From Rhodopirellula baltica (lineage in GTDB: Bacteria; Planctomycetota; Planctomycetia; Pirellulales; Pirellulaceae): a DNA stretch of 35,289 nt. The translations under genes were made by a program, and so were the position numbers. Position 1 is the stretch's first letter. Every line of letters begins with the position of its first letter. The notes beneath the pieces are model-generated. The model ran no database searches. It saw only the letters and a list, made by a program, of their open reading frames with translations, and was not told where the DNA came from. This document shows, piece after piece, positions 1-10,249 of the stretch. The DNA lies in NCBI GenBank assembly GCA_002901265.1, contig PPHI01000079.1, positions 1 through 35,289 of the forward strand, read 5' to 3'.

Positions 1-2676
1 GATTTGATCCGTCGTTGGATCGAAGGCGGCTCGCCAATTGATCGAATGAACGACGATTCGATGAATTGGGAGCCGATTCCAGAATCGATCCGCACCAGTT
101 TGGCCTTGGCGGTTTCACCAGATGCTCACAGCCTGGCAGTTGCGCATGCGAATCGCGTCAATGTGGTGAACATCCCGGATCGGCAATCCATTACTCAGTT
201 AGTTGATCCGGGCTTGGCACAACCCGGCGTTGCCTCGCTCGATTTTGTCGGTGCGATTGCCTATTCACCGCTCGGTCAACGCCTCGCGACCGGCGGTTTC
301 AAGACCGTTCGTCTCTGGCAGCGTGTTCCCGGACAAGTCCAGCCTTGGCAATGGTCAATGCCAATCGGAGGAATGACCGTCCTGTCGCCGGATCAATCAC
401 GGTTGGCCTTTGTCGACACCATTGGCGATGTGCAGCTTTGGTCGATTGATCAGCAACAACACTTGGCAACGATCGCCGTTCCCAATAAGGCGTCTCTGAT
501 CAACTGGAACGCAGCAAACCAAATTGCCATCGTTGATCGGTCGAAAACATTGCGTTACATCGATGTTGAAACACGACAAGAGAAAGCGTCTTACTTGCTC
601 GAATCCAACGTCAGGCAGCTCAGCTGTTCGGCAGACGGAGGGCTTGCTGCTGTTGTTCAAGGTGACGGACGCGTGCGTTTGTTCGATCAGACACAGGGAA
701 TCGAAAAACAGTCTGTCAGTTCGCTCGAAGACGTGACCGTGGCGTTTGCCACGACAGCCAATGCTCTTTGGGTTGGGACACGATCCGGCAATGTGCAACA
801 CATCGATTTAAATTCTGACAAAGTCTCGCAAAGCTTTGCCAACGGGTCCCCTGTCAGCACAATCGCTGTCGGTCAAGAACGTCTCTACGTTGGCAGTGAA
901 TCGGGGGAAATCAAAACGTTCAATCGTGCGGAATCGCAACTGGTTAGCACCAGCAGTGGTGACTGGCAAATTCGATTGCAGCAGCAAACGCTACAACACC
1001 AATTGAAACAGCAGGCAGACTGGACCGAGCATCTCAAGAAACAGTCCGAAACGCTGAAAGCCAACGTCGAGAAAGAACAGAAGTCGCTCGATGAAGCCCA
1101 AAAAGCACACGACGAGGCGAAGAAAAAGCTTGAAACGGATCGTCAACAACGGGACGAAGTGAAACTGCAATTAGAGGTTGCGAATGTCAATAAAGCGACC
1201 CTCGAAGAATCGATCGCGAAGAACAAATCGGCTGACGAGACATTGCAGCAATCAATCGCGTCGATCGATCAACAAACGGAATCGATGACGCAATCAATGA
1301 CTTCGCTCCGGCAAAAATCGGTCGCTGCGAATGAACAGGTCAAGGACGCTGAATCCAAACTCGCCGAAGCAATGAAACAGCTTCAAGAGGCGAAAGATTT
1401 GGCCGCGAAAGAACTGGCTACCCTGCAAGCCTCCGAAAAAGAACTTGCCGAAAAACAACAGCTTCGTGAGCAGCAGACGGCAGAGCGGAAAGAACTCGAA
1501 AGCAAACGTGCCGAATCGGAAAAACAACTTGCCGACCAAACCAAGCAAATCGAACAACACCAGAAGACGCTTGGCGAACGTGCAAAAACAGTAGCGACTT
1601 CTGAGCAGACGCTGGCCAATAAGTCACAAGCCCTTGAAGCAACCAAGGAAGCTCACAAAGTCGCTGCCGAAAAGGTTCCCGCACAGCAGCGTGAAATTCT
1701 GGTTCGTTCGCTTCGCGTGGACTCGATCAAACAAGATCTCGAACAGATCGGCAACACTGGGGCTTCCACGCAACCGGTCGTTTCGATTCGAGAAAGTCTT
1801 TCGAACAACACCATCGTGGTATTGGACGCCGCCGGGAAGCTTCGTCGCTTTGACGTTGCCAGCGGTCAACCACTGGGCCCAGCAATTTCAATCGGATTCG
1901 AATCGGTGACCAAGCAGACGCAGCTTGCCAACATTGGCAATTCATGGTGCGTGCTTGGACGGTTTACGCCGCGTACCATTCAGCTCGATGAGCGATGGAA
2001 GCTGCAGTCGGTGATTGGTGGCCTGCAATCAGAATTGATCAGTGATCGTGTGATGGCCTTGGCATTCAGCCCCGACGGCACGATGGTCGCCTTGGGAAGC
2101 GGGGTGCCAAGCCGCAGCGGAATGGTCGCCATCGCGGACACCAGCACCGGTGAAGTCGTTCGTCAATTCGACGGGATCCACAGTGACTCGGTGCTGACGC
2201 TGCGTTTTTCTCCAAGCGGAGATTTGCTGGCCAGCGGATCGGCTGATAAGTCCATCCGACTGATCGATTTTCGGCAGTCGCGAGTGATCAAGTCACTCGA
2301 CGGACACACTCACCACGTTTTGGCATTGGACTGGAAACGCGACGGACGGATGCTGGTCAGCGGCGGTGCCGACAAAAACATCAAACTTTGGGACGTCGAG
2401 AGCGGCCAGCAACAACGCAACATCGGACCGCTTTCTGAAGAAGTAACAGCCGTACGGTATCTCGCAGATAGCAACCGAGTTGCCAGCACGACGCTGGACG
2501 GGCAAATCCGAATCCACGACACTGGGAACGGCAATCAGGTCTCTGCTGCTGGTGCGGGTCAACTGTTGTATGCACTGGATATCACTGACAATGGAGAATT
2601 CCTTTCGGTCAGCGGCGAACAAGGTGATGTCTCGGTTTGGCGTACCGATGGCTTACAGCGGATCACCAATCCTTAA
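1..2676 (+). CDS. WD40 repeat / coiled-coil protein, 5'-truncated by the window
   Basis: The frame is open from base 1 and has no convincing start, so the gene begins upstream. The first residues (DLIRRWIEGGSP) resemble the end of a planctomycete-type cytochrome c domain, which in this phylum is often fused to WD40 repeats; that fusion is inferred because the haem motif is outside the window. Residues about 30-310 form degenerate WD40 blades. Residues about 320-585 are a long Lys/Glu/Gln-rich coiled coil. Residues about 680-890 hold clear WD40 blades, with motifs such as LAFSPDG, LRFSPSGDLLASGSADKSIRL and SGGADKNIKLWD. The likely role is a cell-envelope scaffold or interaction protein. No catalytic residues are visible in this part. 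The next gene starts 222 bases downstream on the same strand, and I saw no terminator between them. Confidence 0.85.
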   Translation, partial: DLIRRWIEGGSPIDRMNDDSMNWEPIPESIRTSLALAVSPDAHSLAVAHANRVNVVNIPDRQSITQLVDPGLAQPGVASLDFVGAIAYSPLGQRLATGGFKTVRLWQRVPGQVQPWQWSMPIGGMTVLSPDQSRLAFVDTIGDVQLWSIDQQQHLATIAVPNKASLINWNAANQIAIVDRSKTLRYIDVETRQEKASYLLESNVRQLSCSADGGLAAVVQGDGRVRLFDQTQGIEKQSVSSLEDVTVAFATTANALWVGTRSGNVQHIDLNSDKVSQSFANGSPVSTIAVGQERLYVGSESGEIKTFNRAESQLVSTSSGDWQIRLQQQTLQHQLKQQADWTEHLKKQSETLKANVEKEQKSLDEAQKAHDEAKKKLETDRQQRDEVKLQLEVANVNKATLEESIAKNKSADETLQQSIASIDQQTESMTQSMTSLRQKSVAANEQVKDAESKLAEAMKQLQEAKDLAAKELATLQASEKELAEKQQLREQQTAERKELESKRAESEKQLADQTKQIEQHQKTLGERAKTVATSEQTLANKSQALEATKEAHKVAAEKVPAQQREILVRSLRVDSIKQDLEQIGNTGASTQPVVSIRESLSNNTIVVLDAAGKLRRFDVASGQPLGPAISIGFESVTKQTQLANIGNSWCVLGRFTPRTIQLDERWKLQSVIGGLQSELISDRVMALAFSPDGTMVALGSGVPSRSGMVAIADTSTGEVVRQFDGIHSDSVLTLRFSPSGDLLASGSADKSIRLIDFRQSRVIKSLDGHTHHVLALDWKRDGRMLVSGGADKNIKLWDVESGQQQRNIGPLSEEVTAVRYLADSNRVASTTLDGQIRIHDTGNGNQVSAAGAGQLLYALDITDNGEFLSVSGEQGDVSVWRTDGLQRITNP

Positions 2677-2898
2677 ATCTCCGGTGAAACCGTCAGCGTC
2701 TCGCTTGAATTGTCAGGTGCGTTCTCCCGATGAACGAACCGGCCCTACAGGCGTCCATGCTGGCGATTAACCCGTCATCCGGGTCACTAAGCAGGCTCTA
2801 CCGGGGAGTCGCTCTAGGAAACAATCGCTCGGATCATTAGAACGGGAGCTAACGGATTTGCTTTCCCGTCAACTGCTGACTCCATTCGATTCAAAATA

Positions 2899-5800
2899 AT
2901 GACACGGCACGGATTCCGTCTTCTCCTGCTTTCTGCGTTCATTGCTTTCAATTGGTTCGCTGCAACGAAAGCCACTGCGCAGCTCACTCTTCCACAGGCG
3001 AAAGAGACGCCGACAGCGGCGGACCAAATTGATGATGGGTTGAATGTCGCTGCCATCGACAAAGAGCTGGCGGATCTCGAAGCGAATACCGGTCTTGAGG
3101 ATGCTGTCAAAGGCCGATTGTCCGATTCGCTGAAGCGAGCCAAGGAGTCGCTGACGAACGTCGCCACGAACCAGGAAGCGACCAAACGTTATCAAGCGAT
3201 GTTGCAGGAAGCCCCTGTCCGCCAGGGGCAACTTCAGGACCAGATCAAGCAGGTGACCGAAAAGAAGTTCACTGTCGACGAGAATCAATCAACGACAGCG
3301 TTGACCACTCGCCTAGCAACGATCACGAACGAAACTGCGTCAACGGCGAAACGTGTTGCCGACCTCACGGCAGAGCCGACACGTCGTCGAACCCGGCTTG
3401 GCGAAATCCCCGAACTGGTCACCAAAGCTGAACAAGAAGTGACCGCCGTTCGGACTCAACTCGCGCAGCCAGTTGTCGAAGGAACGACCGATCTGGAACA
3501 GCGGGTTCAAAAGCTCACGTTAAGATCAAAAATCAAAGAGCTAACGACGAAGATCGAGGCTCTACAGCGCGAGCAAGCGGCGTACATGGCAACCGCAGAA
3601 CTGCTACCGCTGGAGCGGCAATTGGCCGAAGCAAATGCACAACAATTGCGAGTGCAAGCTGAAAAGCTAACTGCTGTCGTCAACGCCCGACAGCAGCAGG
3701 CGGCCAAAGAAACCACGACGGACATGAAGAAAGCCGTCCATTCAGTTCCAGAGCAACTTCGTGAACTGGCACTCTCCAACATCGAATTGGCCGAAAAGAA
3801 CCAAGTATTGGTCACCGCAGATGAAAGGGCGGAGGCGGAAAAAACCGAGGTTCAGAATGTTTTCGACGATGTACAGGCTGACTTGGCGACCAGCGAAAAT
3901 CGGATCGAAGCGGTCGGCTTGACTGACGCGCTTGGGGTGATCTTGCGAAAGCAACGTGAAGAAGCGTTGGACTTGCGAGCCAAGTACCAGCCACGAGCGG
4001 AGCTAACAGAAAAACTGAACGAATACCAAGTCTATGCATTTCAACTGGAAGAAGACTTGGGAGAGATCAACAAGGAGTTGGAAGAGTTGACTCCGGCATC
4101 CATTGACTGGACCGCAACATCGATTCCTTGGGCGGACCTGACGATTGAAGAAGCCGAATGGGTGCTGCTCCGCCGCCGCAAGGACTTGCTCGATACAACG
4201 CTTCAGAGCCAGAACAAGGTTTTGCAATCGATGGTGGTGATCGACACCAAGCGTCGCGAATTTGGTAAAGCAGTCGATACGTTTACCGAATTCGTCGATC
4301 GCCACTTGTTCTGGACCCGCAGTGCGCCGGCATTTTCGATCTCAGAATTGGCGCGTGCTCCTGCGGCGGTGAAATGGGTCGCCGACCCAAACGCTTGGAA
4401 CAACGCGTTCGCACAGATCTTGGCAACGATTTCCAGTTACCCGCTCAAGTCGCTGGTGATGGTCTCGGCCGTGTTGGGATTATTGATGGGACGATCGCGA
4501 ATTCGCCGAGTCGTCAACCGTGAAGGCGACGCGGCACGTCGCAGCGACGCGACGTTCAAGTCGACGTTGATGGCGCTCGCAGGCACGATTGCTGACTCAC
4601 TTTGCTGGCCGATGGTGTTTGTCACGTTCAGTTTCCTGCTGACCGCAACGGGGACCGCAAGCTCCTTTGTCCGTGGACTCGGTGTCGGATTGGGCGTCGT
4701 GGCGTTGTATATCGCTTCTCGAGAGCTGCTACGACAGATCTGCCGCGAGAAGGGATTGGCAATGTACCACTTCGATTGGGGCGATGCGTTTCGCAAGTAC
4801 CTGCGGAAACACCTGCGTTGGTACACGCTGCTAGGCAGCGTTTGTGTCTTGGTGATGGCCGGATTCCATCAGCATCCCGATACGGCAACACGAGCCTTTG
4901 CGACTCGGGTTGCCGCAACCTGCCTGTTCACTTTGACGGCGTTGTTTCACCACATCATTTTGAAAACCAAGAGTCCGCTACATGCGGAAGTGATCAGTCA
5001 CAATCACGAATCGAATCTCTATCATTTTCGAAAACTGATTTGGGCAATCGCGATCGCGATTCCGGTTGTATTCGCGGCACTTGCGATGGCCGGATACCTC
5101 GACACGACTGCTCGCCTAGGGCGTTCGCTGCAATCGACGTTCCTGCTGTTGGTCGTCGTGGTACTGACATCCGGTTTGATTTCGCGCTGGATGACACTTA
5201 AGAAACGTGATCTGGCACGGCAAAAAGTCAAGGAAATGCGGGCACGCCGCACCGCCGAATTGCAAGCGGAAGGCACAACACCGACAGCCGCCGCGAAAGA
5301 AGCTGGCATCGTATTGCAAGAAGAGGAGATTGACTTCGGTGCGATCGATTTGCAATCCCGGCAAACCTCCTTCGTGATCTCGACCATCCTGGCGATTGTC
5401 GGATTGGGCTACATCTGGAGCGACGTGATTCCTGCGTTGCAACTGTTCGACGAATGGGCCATCGAAGTCGGCACTGGCGAAAACATCGACCGCGTCAGCA
5501 TTTTGGATGCTGTGATTGCGTTGATAAGTGTTGGAGTGACGATCTACATCACACGCGTTTTGCCAGGTTTGTTTGACTTGTTGGTTCTTGGTCGAACCAC
5601 ACTGGACGCCGGTGCCCGGTATGCGATTTCGACGCTGCTGCGATACGCATTGATCATCGTCGGGGCGGTGATCGTAATGAACATGCTGAGCGTGCCATAC
5701 GACCGATTGGGATGGTTGCTCGCGGCTGTTTCGGTCGGCCTGGGTTTTGGTTTGCAGGAAATCGTCGCGAACTTCATCTCCGGCATCATCCTATTGCTCG

Positions 5801-6369
5801 AACGCCCGGTCCGTGTAGGCGACGTTGTGACGATTGATGATACCACCGGGATCGTCAGTCGCATTCAAATGCGTGCGACCACGGTGACCAACTGGGACCG
5901 CAAGGAGCTTGTGATTCCCAATAAGGACCTGATCACGCAAAAACTACTGAACTGGTCACTGACCAACGTCGTCAATCGTTTGACGCTGAACGTCGGCGTG
6001 GCTTATGGATCGGATCCCAACGTAGTCCGTGGCATCCTTTTTGATGTGGTCACCAATCATCCGGAAGTGATGGAAGACCCCGCCCCATTGATCAACTTCG
6101 AAAGCTTCGGCGACAGCTCACTGAACTTCGCGATTCGCTTGTATCTGGAAAAACTCGATAACCGAATTGAGATCACTCATCAGTTGAACACCGCGATTGC
6201 CAAAGCGTTCTCCAAGGCCAGCATCGAGATCCCATTCCCGCAGCGCGACGTGAACTTCTCGTTCTCCGACGGCACCGACATCAAAACGCTGATGCGGAGC
6301 CGTGTGGGCGTCGAAGCTCGCGTACAGGAACCGTCAAACGGCCAAGCCGAAATCTCGCAGACCGATTAG
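2899..6369 (+). CDS. Large MscS/MscK-type mechanosensitive ion channel
   Basis: The protein is 1156 aa, close to the size of E. coli MscK. It starts with a signal peptide (MTRHGFRLLLLSAFIAF, cleavage near TAQ, about residue 28). Residues about 40-500 form a long periplasmic coiled-coil region rich in Glu, Gln and Thr. From about residue 515 there are roughly eleven hydrophobic segments. The last is the pore helix with the MscS signature GLGFGLQEIVANFISG (about residues 946-961). It is followed by the beta domain (RPVRVGDVVTIDDTTGIV, then the TNWDRKELVIPNKDLI stretch) and the cytosolic alpha/beta vestibule ending in FPQRDVNFS. The expected role is an inner-membrane tension-gated channel for osmotic down-shock. 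It converges on the next gene with a 33-base gap. Confidence 0.93.
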   Translation: MTRHGFRLLLLSAFIAFNWFAATKATAQLTLPQAKETPTAADQIDDGLNVAAIDKELADLEANTGLEDAVKGRLSDSLKRAKESLTNVATNQEATKRYQAMLQEAPVRQGQLQDQIKQVTEKKFTVDENQSTTALTTRLATITNETASTAKRVADLTAEPTRRRTRLGEIPELVTKAEQEVTAVRTQLAQPVVEGTTDLEQRVQKLTLRSKIKELTTKIEALQREQAAYMATAELLPLERQLAEANAQQLRVQAEKLTAVVNARQQQAAKETTTDMKKAVHSVPEQLRELALSNIELAEKNQVLVTADERAEAEKTEVQNVFDDVQADLATSENRIEAVGLTDALGVILRKQREEALDLRAKYQPRAELTEKLNEYQVYAFQLEEDLGEINKELEELTPASIDWTATSIPWADLTIEEAEWVLLRRRKDLLDTTLQSQNKVLQSMVVIDTKRREFGKAVDTFTEFVDRHLFWTRSAPAFSISELARAPAAVKWVADPNAWNNAFAQILATISSYPLKSLVMVSAVLGLLMGRSRIRRVVNREGDAARRSDATFKSTLMALAGTIADSLCWPMVFVTFSFLLTATGTASSFVRGLGVGLGVVALYIASRELLRQICREKGLAMYHFDWGDAFRKYLRKHLRWYTLLGSVCVLVMAGFHQHPDTATRAFATRVAATCLFTLTALFHHIILKTKSPLHAEVISHNHESNLYHFRKLIWAIAIAIPVVFAALAMAGYLDTTARLGRSLQSTFLLLVVVVLTSGLISRWMTLKKRDLARQKVKEMRARRTAELQAEGTTPTAAAKEAGIVLQEEEIDFGAIDLQSRQTSFVISTILAIVGLGYIWSDVIPALQLFDEWAIEVGTGENIDRVSILDAVIALISVGVTIYITRVLPGLFDLLVLGRTTLDAGARYAISTLLRYALIIVGAVIVMNMLSVPYDRLGWLLAAVSVGLGFGLQEIVANFISGIILLLERPVRVGDVVTIDDTTGIVSRIQMRATTVTNWDRKELVIPNKDLITQKLLNWSLTNVVNRLTLNVGVAYGSDPNVVRGILFDVVTNHPEVMEDPAPLINFESFGDSSLNFAIRLYLEKLDNRIEITHQLNTAIAKAFSKASIEIPFPQRDVNFSFSDGTDIKTLMRSRVGVEARVQEPSNGQAEISQTD

Positions 6370-6402
6370 CGCACCGTTGGCGCGATACGGGTCGGCATTT
6401 AA

Positions 6403-9400
6403 TTAGCGTGATTCCTTCGTCGGCAAGAACGCGTCGGTCGGCAGGTCGCCGCGTTGCCAGAACGCACGGAACGATTGCCGCCTGCGGCGTGAAGCGTCAT
6501 GTCGGTCCGCGATCGCGTCAAATTCGGCAGCCGAATCAAACGTTGGCGGATAGGATCGCATGTCACGGATCGGCAGCGGACCAATCGATTGTCCGGTCAG
6601 TGTGTTCAGGTCTGCGTCTTTGTCCCAGCCGACACAGTGCAAAATGAAGTCGCGTTGGTAACCTTCGGGCGGTCCATTGGCAGGAGCTTCGAATTGCATG
6701 CGGATCTCGTCTCCACCGCTGATCACGACCATCTGGTCATCCCATTGTGACAGCCGATCGGTGCAGTCGCCAAAGTTACTGACCGCACCGCGAAGTGGCG
6801 GCCACTTCGGCTTCACACTGGCGTTGCCATAGTCATAGGATTCAGGTCGTGTTTCGTCTGCTTTGCTACGGGCACTGAAACCGTGGAAGGTAACCATCGC
6901 GTTATTCAGCGGCAGGACTTGTTGTTTGATGTCCGCGTCTTGGCTGGCGATCGCCAGCGAAGCACTGTCCCAGTAAATCTGGGCGCTGGTTCGAATCCGA
7001 ACGCGTGGATCATCACGCAATAAATGCTCGGTAACGTCGACGACGATCGTTTTGGTTTTGCCCCCTGGGAATCCCATGAACGGGATCACCTGTTTCCAGT
7101 CCTCCGAATCGACCTCTTGTGGCACCCAGACCGACGGGAATTCGATAGATGGCAGTTCTGGGTTCTGGTCGATTTGAATGTTCAGCGACGTGTCGGTCGG
7201 CAGGATCCAGCCACGCAGAACGACACAGACTCGGCGGTCTTCAGCAGCTTTCTGTAACTCTTTGGCGGCCCGATCACCGAAGTCCAGATCGATCCAGTGC
7301 GGTGGGCACAATCCTTGACGCAGACGACGATCGAAGCCTTTGACGTAGACCTCGTCCGACTTGCTGAGCTTTTCGGTGACGTTATCGCCATTGGTGTCGG
7401 TCGCATTTTGCAGCGAGAACAATTCCGATTCACGGAAGGCATAGACCCTTGGTTCGGCGACCGTTGGCGGGCCGACTTTCTCGTTGGTCCAGACCTGCAT
7501 ATCCGCGGGTCGATCAACCGCGATCAATTCGATGTGATCGACGTATGCGACTTCCCAAAGTTCCTCGGTCAACCGCAAGTCATAGTGACCGTCTTTTGTT
7601 GGTGCGATCGAGCGTCCATCCAGTTTCAGGTATTCCCAAGGGCGATCCTTTTGGACAACACCGGCGGCGACTTGCAGTCCCAGTGGCGCGGCCCATAAAC
7701 AGTCCGTTTGGAACGCCATCTTTTCGCCGTCCCAGCTATACAGGTACGGGCAAGATCCTTTCAACGTTTGCTCTTCTTCGATCACCGAATTGATCTTCGG
7801 TTCACGCAGTGTTTGCGTCAAACCATTCGGCATGATGACGCGGATGTTGTCGATCCTTGCCAGCCCATCAAGTCCGAAGTAGGTTTCCGGCTGGGTGACG
7901 ATTCGGCTGCGATAGTACGGACCGCTGCGCAGTTCCAGAACAGAACCAATTGCGTAGTGATTGACACGCCCGCTGGCGGCGGCATTGTCCGCGATGCCTT
8001 TGAAGCGAACCTTCACAAATCCGGGCTTGTCGGCGGATTGGTTGAGTTGGAGTTGCAAGTTGTCGCCTGCGGTCGCGAGATCGACTTTTCCGTCGCCGTT
8101 GAAATCACCTGCTGCCGTTAAGCCGTTGGGGACGGAGGTCGCTTCGTTCACTTCGGCGATCCCCCATGGCCCGAGACGAGTTGCAACTTTTCCGCCAACC
8201 ATTTCCAAATAGCTATCGCCATCAAAGTCGGCGATCGCGGGAGCAACGGGAAAGCCTTTGCTGGTTTCCACGCGGTCAACCGTCCAGACGCCGATGTCCG
8301 ACGAGTTGGCGAAGGCGACTTGTGATTGTTTGCTGCTCGTTGCGATGATGTCCCAACCGACATTCGAATCGACGTCCTCGATATTGATTGTCAGTGCCGT
8401 GTCGTTTTCGGCGACGGGCAACGCGGGGACTTGTTTCAATTCTCGATGTCGGAACTGTAAGTGCAGTAAATTTTCGAGTTGGCTGACCAGTCCCGATTGG
8501 TGTATGGCGACGACATCCAGGTCAATATCACGGTCCAAGTCACCGATGGCAAAATCGGCAACCGGGTCGTCTTTTGCTACGGTGGACGACTTCACAGGGG
8601 CTTCGAAGAATGTTCGGTTACCACGATTGACGAACACGCGAATGCCTTCGTCGCGGGTGCCGACAATCAAATCCAAGTCGCCGTCGCCTTCCAAGTCGCC
8701 TGTGATCACTGCGGTAGTTGCCGCGACCGATTCCAAGCCGGTTTCGTCATCAAGGTAAGCGAGTCGCTGATCGGCCTCCGTTTGTGCGCGGGCATCGATC
8801 CGGACGATTTGCACGCCGCCTTCGCCATACAACACCAAACCTTGGAACGTGTTGTGACGTGCCGAACTGGAGCTTTCCTGGCTGGCGGCCGATTGTGATT
8901 GTTTGATCCGATCAGTATCGCTGCTGTCGACCATGAATAGGTCCGCGGCGATCAAACCCAAGGGTTGATTCTTCAGCGATAACGAAGCGTAGTTGCTCCA
9001 TTTTCCTGCTGCGTTTTCGACCAGTTTTAGTTGCTGGTCCACGGTCAGGATTGCCAAATCGAGATCCATGTCCAGATCGAAGTCGATCGACAACACGGCC
9101 GTGACGGTGCCGCCAACATCGACGGCCGAACTGGCAAACTTTAACGGTTCGGTTGATGCGCCAATCGGCGACTTGTTGGTGATTTCACTGGATAGTCGAC
9201 GGACGACGTCAAAGTTCAATCGGTCCAGTGGGTGCGGATTCGCGCGGCGGCGATCGGCACGCACGATTTCCAACGGGTTCAACACGTTCGACCACAATAC
9301 ATACGACTGATCTGCTTTGGCCCAGTCGCCATCAGTGATGGACTGCTTGATTCGATCGGCGAGTTCTTTGGGTTCGATACCGATCGGCTTGGTGTAAGCT

Positions 9401-10197
9401 CGCAGGGTCGGTTCGACGGCGGTAGCCAAGTCCCATGTTCGATCGACCAATGTTGCAGCCGTTTTCTTTCGACCGTCGATCGCCAGACGCAACGCCTGCA
9501 TCGCGATGAATAAGTTGTCGGGGTTTGCATCCGACAGACGCTGAAGCGTTTCTGCCGCCGGTCCAAGGATGTCTTTGGGCAATCCGTCAACAGGATCTGA
9601 CATCTTGTCGAGCAACTCGGTCAATGGACCGCCCAAAATGACCGCGTGCGGATCTTTGCCGAGTGGGCCTGCAATGGCTTGATTGATCCGCTGCAGCAAT
9701 TCCTTGCGCAGTGACTTCCCAATCGTTGTGCCAAGCAAGGCGGCCTCGTGGGCATCAATTCGCGTCGACAGCCAGAGCTTCGTCACTTCATCACCAGACA
9801 CGATGCCGTAAGCCTGTATCGCGGAACGGGCGACATCAATTGCCGTCGGCAGCTTGGATCGAGCCGCACGCTGTTCGTCTTTGGTTTTGACCGAATCGGT
9901 CGCGATCGCGGTCAGATCATCGACACGTAATACCGACGCAAGTGCCCGGTTAAGCTCGATCGAGGGGTCTTCGGGCAGCTGCTGTCCCAATTGTTGCCAT
10001 AATTGGACAGCTTGATCCGCCTCTAAATTCTCCGTAGCGGCCAACGCCGTATTTAATTTGACCAGAGTTGCCTCGGATTCACCCGAGCCGCTGGGCGTGG
10101 TACCGTTTGTATCTGCCGGTTTCTTGCGGCAACCGCTGTTGGATCCCAATGCGGTCAGCAGGCACAACGCGAACACGGCAAAGTGGCTTCTGTACAT
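6403..10197 (-). CDS. FG-GAP/VCBS and ASPIC/UnbV (CRTAC-like) lipoprotein
   Basis: This is a 1264-aa exported protein. The N-terminus (MYRSHFAVFALCLLTALG) is a signal sequence with Cys23 as a possible lipidation site; the lipobox NSGC is not canonical. Residues about 40-330 are helical and TPR-like. FG-GAP/VCBS repeats follow, with Asp-rich calcium-loop motifs such as DLEGDGDLDL, DLDRDIDLDV and DFNGDGKVDL. Next comes an ASPIC/UnbV-type segment (YAIGSVLELRSGPYYRSRIV, then a YFGLDGLARIDNIRVIMPNG-like stretch). The remaining 450 residues are beta-rich and of unknown function. The protein is probably a surface or periplasmic beta-propeller binding protein. The ATG at 10197 lies only 52 bases from the divergent FAH gene, so the two promoters must be packed into that gap. 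Confidence 0.85.
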   Translation of the reverse strand: MYRSHFAVFALCLLTALGSNSGCRKKPADTNGTTPSGSGESEATLVKLNTALAATENLEADQAVQLWQQLGQQLPEDPSIELNRALASVLRVDDLTAIATDSVKTKDEQRAARSKLPTAIDVARSAIQAYGIVSGDEVTKLWLSTRIDAHEAALLGTTIGKSLRKELLQRINQAIAGPLGKDPHAVILGGPLTELLDKMSDPVDGLPKDILGPAAETLQRLSDANPDNLFIAMQALRLAIDGRKKTAATLVDRTWDLATAVEPTLRAYTKPIGIEPKELADRIKQSITDGDWAKADQSYVLWSNVLNPLEIVRADRRRANPHPLDRLNFDVVRRLSSEITNKSPIGASTEPLKFASSAVDVGGTVTAVLSIDFDLDMDLDLAILTVDQQLKLVENAAGKWSNYASLSLKNQPLGLIAADLFMVDSSDTDRIKQSQSAASQESSSSARHNTFQGLVLYGEGGVQIVRIDARAQTEADQRLAYLDDETGLESVAATTAVITGDLEGDGDLDLIVGTRDEGIRVFVNRGNRTFFEAPVKSSTVAKDDPVADFAIGDLDRDIDLDVVAIHQSGLVSQLENLLHLQFRHRELKQVPALPVAENDTALTINIEDVDSNVGWDIIATSSKQSQVAFANSSDIGVWTVDRVETSKGFPVAPAIADFDGDSYLEMVGGKVATRLGPWGIAEVNEATSVPNGLTAAGDFNGDGKVDLATAGDNLQLQLNQSADKPGFVKVRFKGIADNAAASGRVNHYAIGSVLELRSGPYYRSRIVTQPETYFGLDGLARIDNIRVIMPNGLTQTLREPKINSVIEEEQTLKGSCPYLYSWDGEKMAFQTDCLWAAPLGLQVAAGVVQKDRPWEYLKLDGRSIAPTKDGHYDLRLTEELWEVAYVDHIELIAVDRPADMQVWTNEKVGPPTVAEPRVYAFRESELFSLQNATDTNGDNVTEKLSKSDEVYVKGFDRRLRQGLCPPHWIDLDFGDRAAKELQKAAEDRRVCVVLRGWILPTDTSLNIQIDQNPELPSIEFPSVWVPQEVDSEDWKQVIPFMGFPGGKTKTIVVDVTEHLLRDDPRVRIRTSAQIYWDSASLAIASQDADIKQQVLPLNNAMVTFHGFSARSKADETRPESYDYGNASVKPKWPPLRGAVSNFGDCTDRLSQWDDQMVVISGGDEIRMQFEAPANGPPEGYQRDFILHCVGWDKDADLNTLTGQSIGPLPIRDMRSYPPTFDSAAEFDAIADRHDASRRRRQSFRAFWQRGDLPTDAFLPTKESR

Positions 10198-10249
10198 AAA
10201 TCCGTTCTCGGTCTGGTCCCGCTAGAAAAGAATTGAAAATCGATTCACC

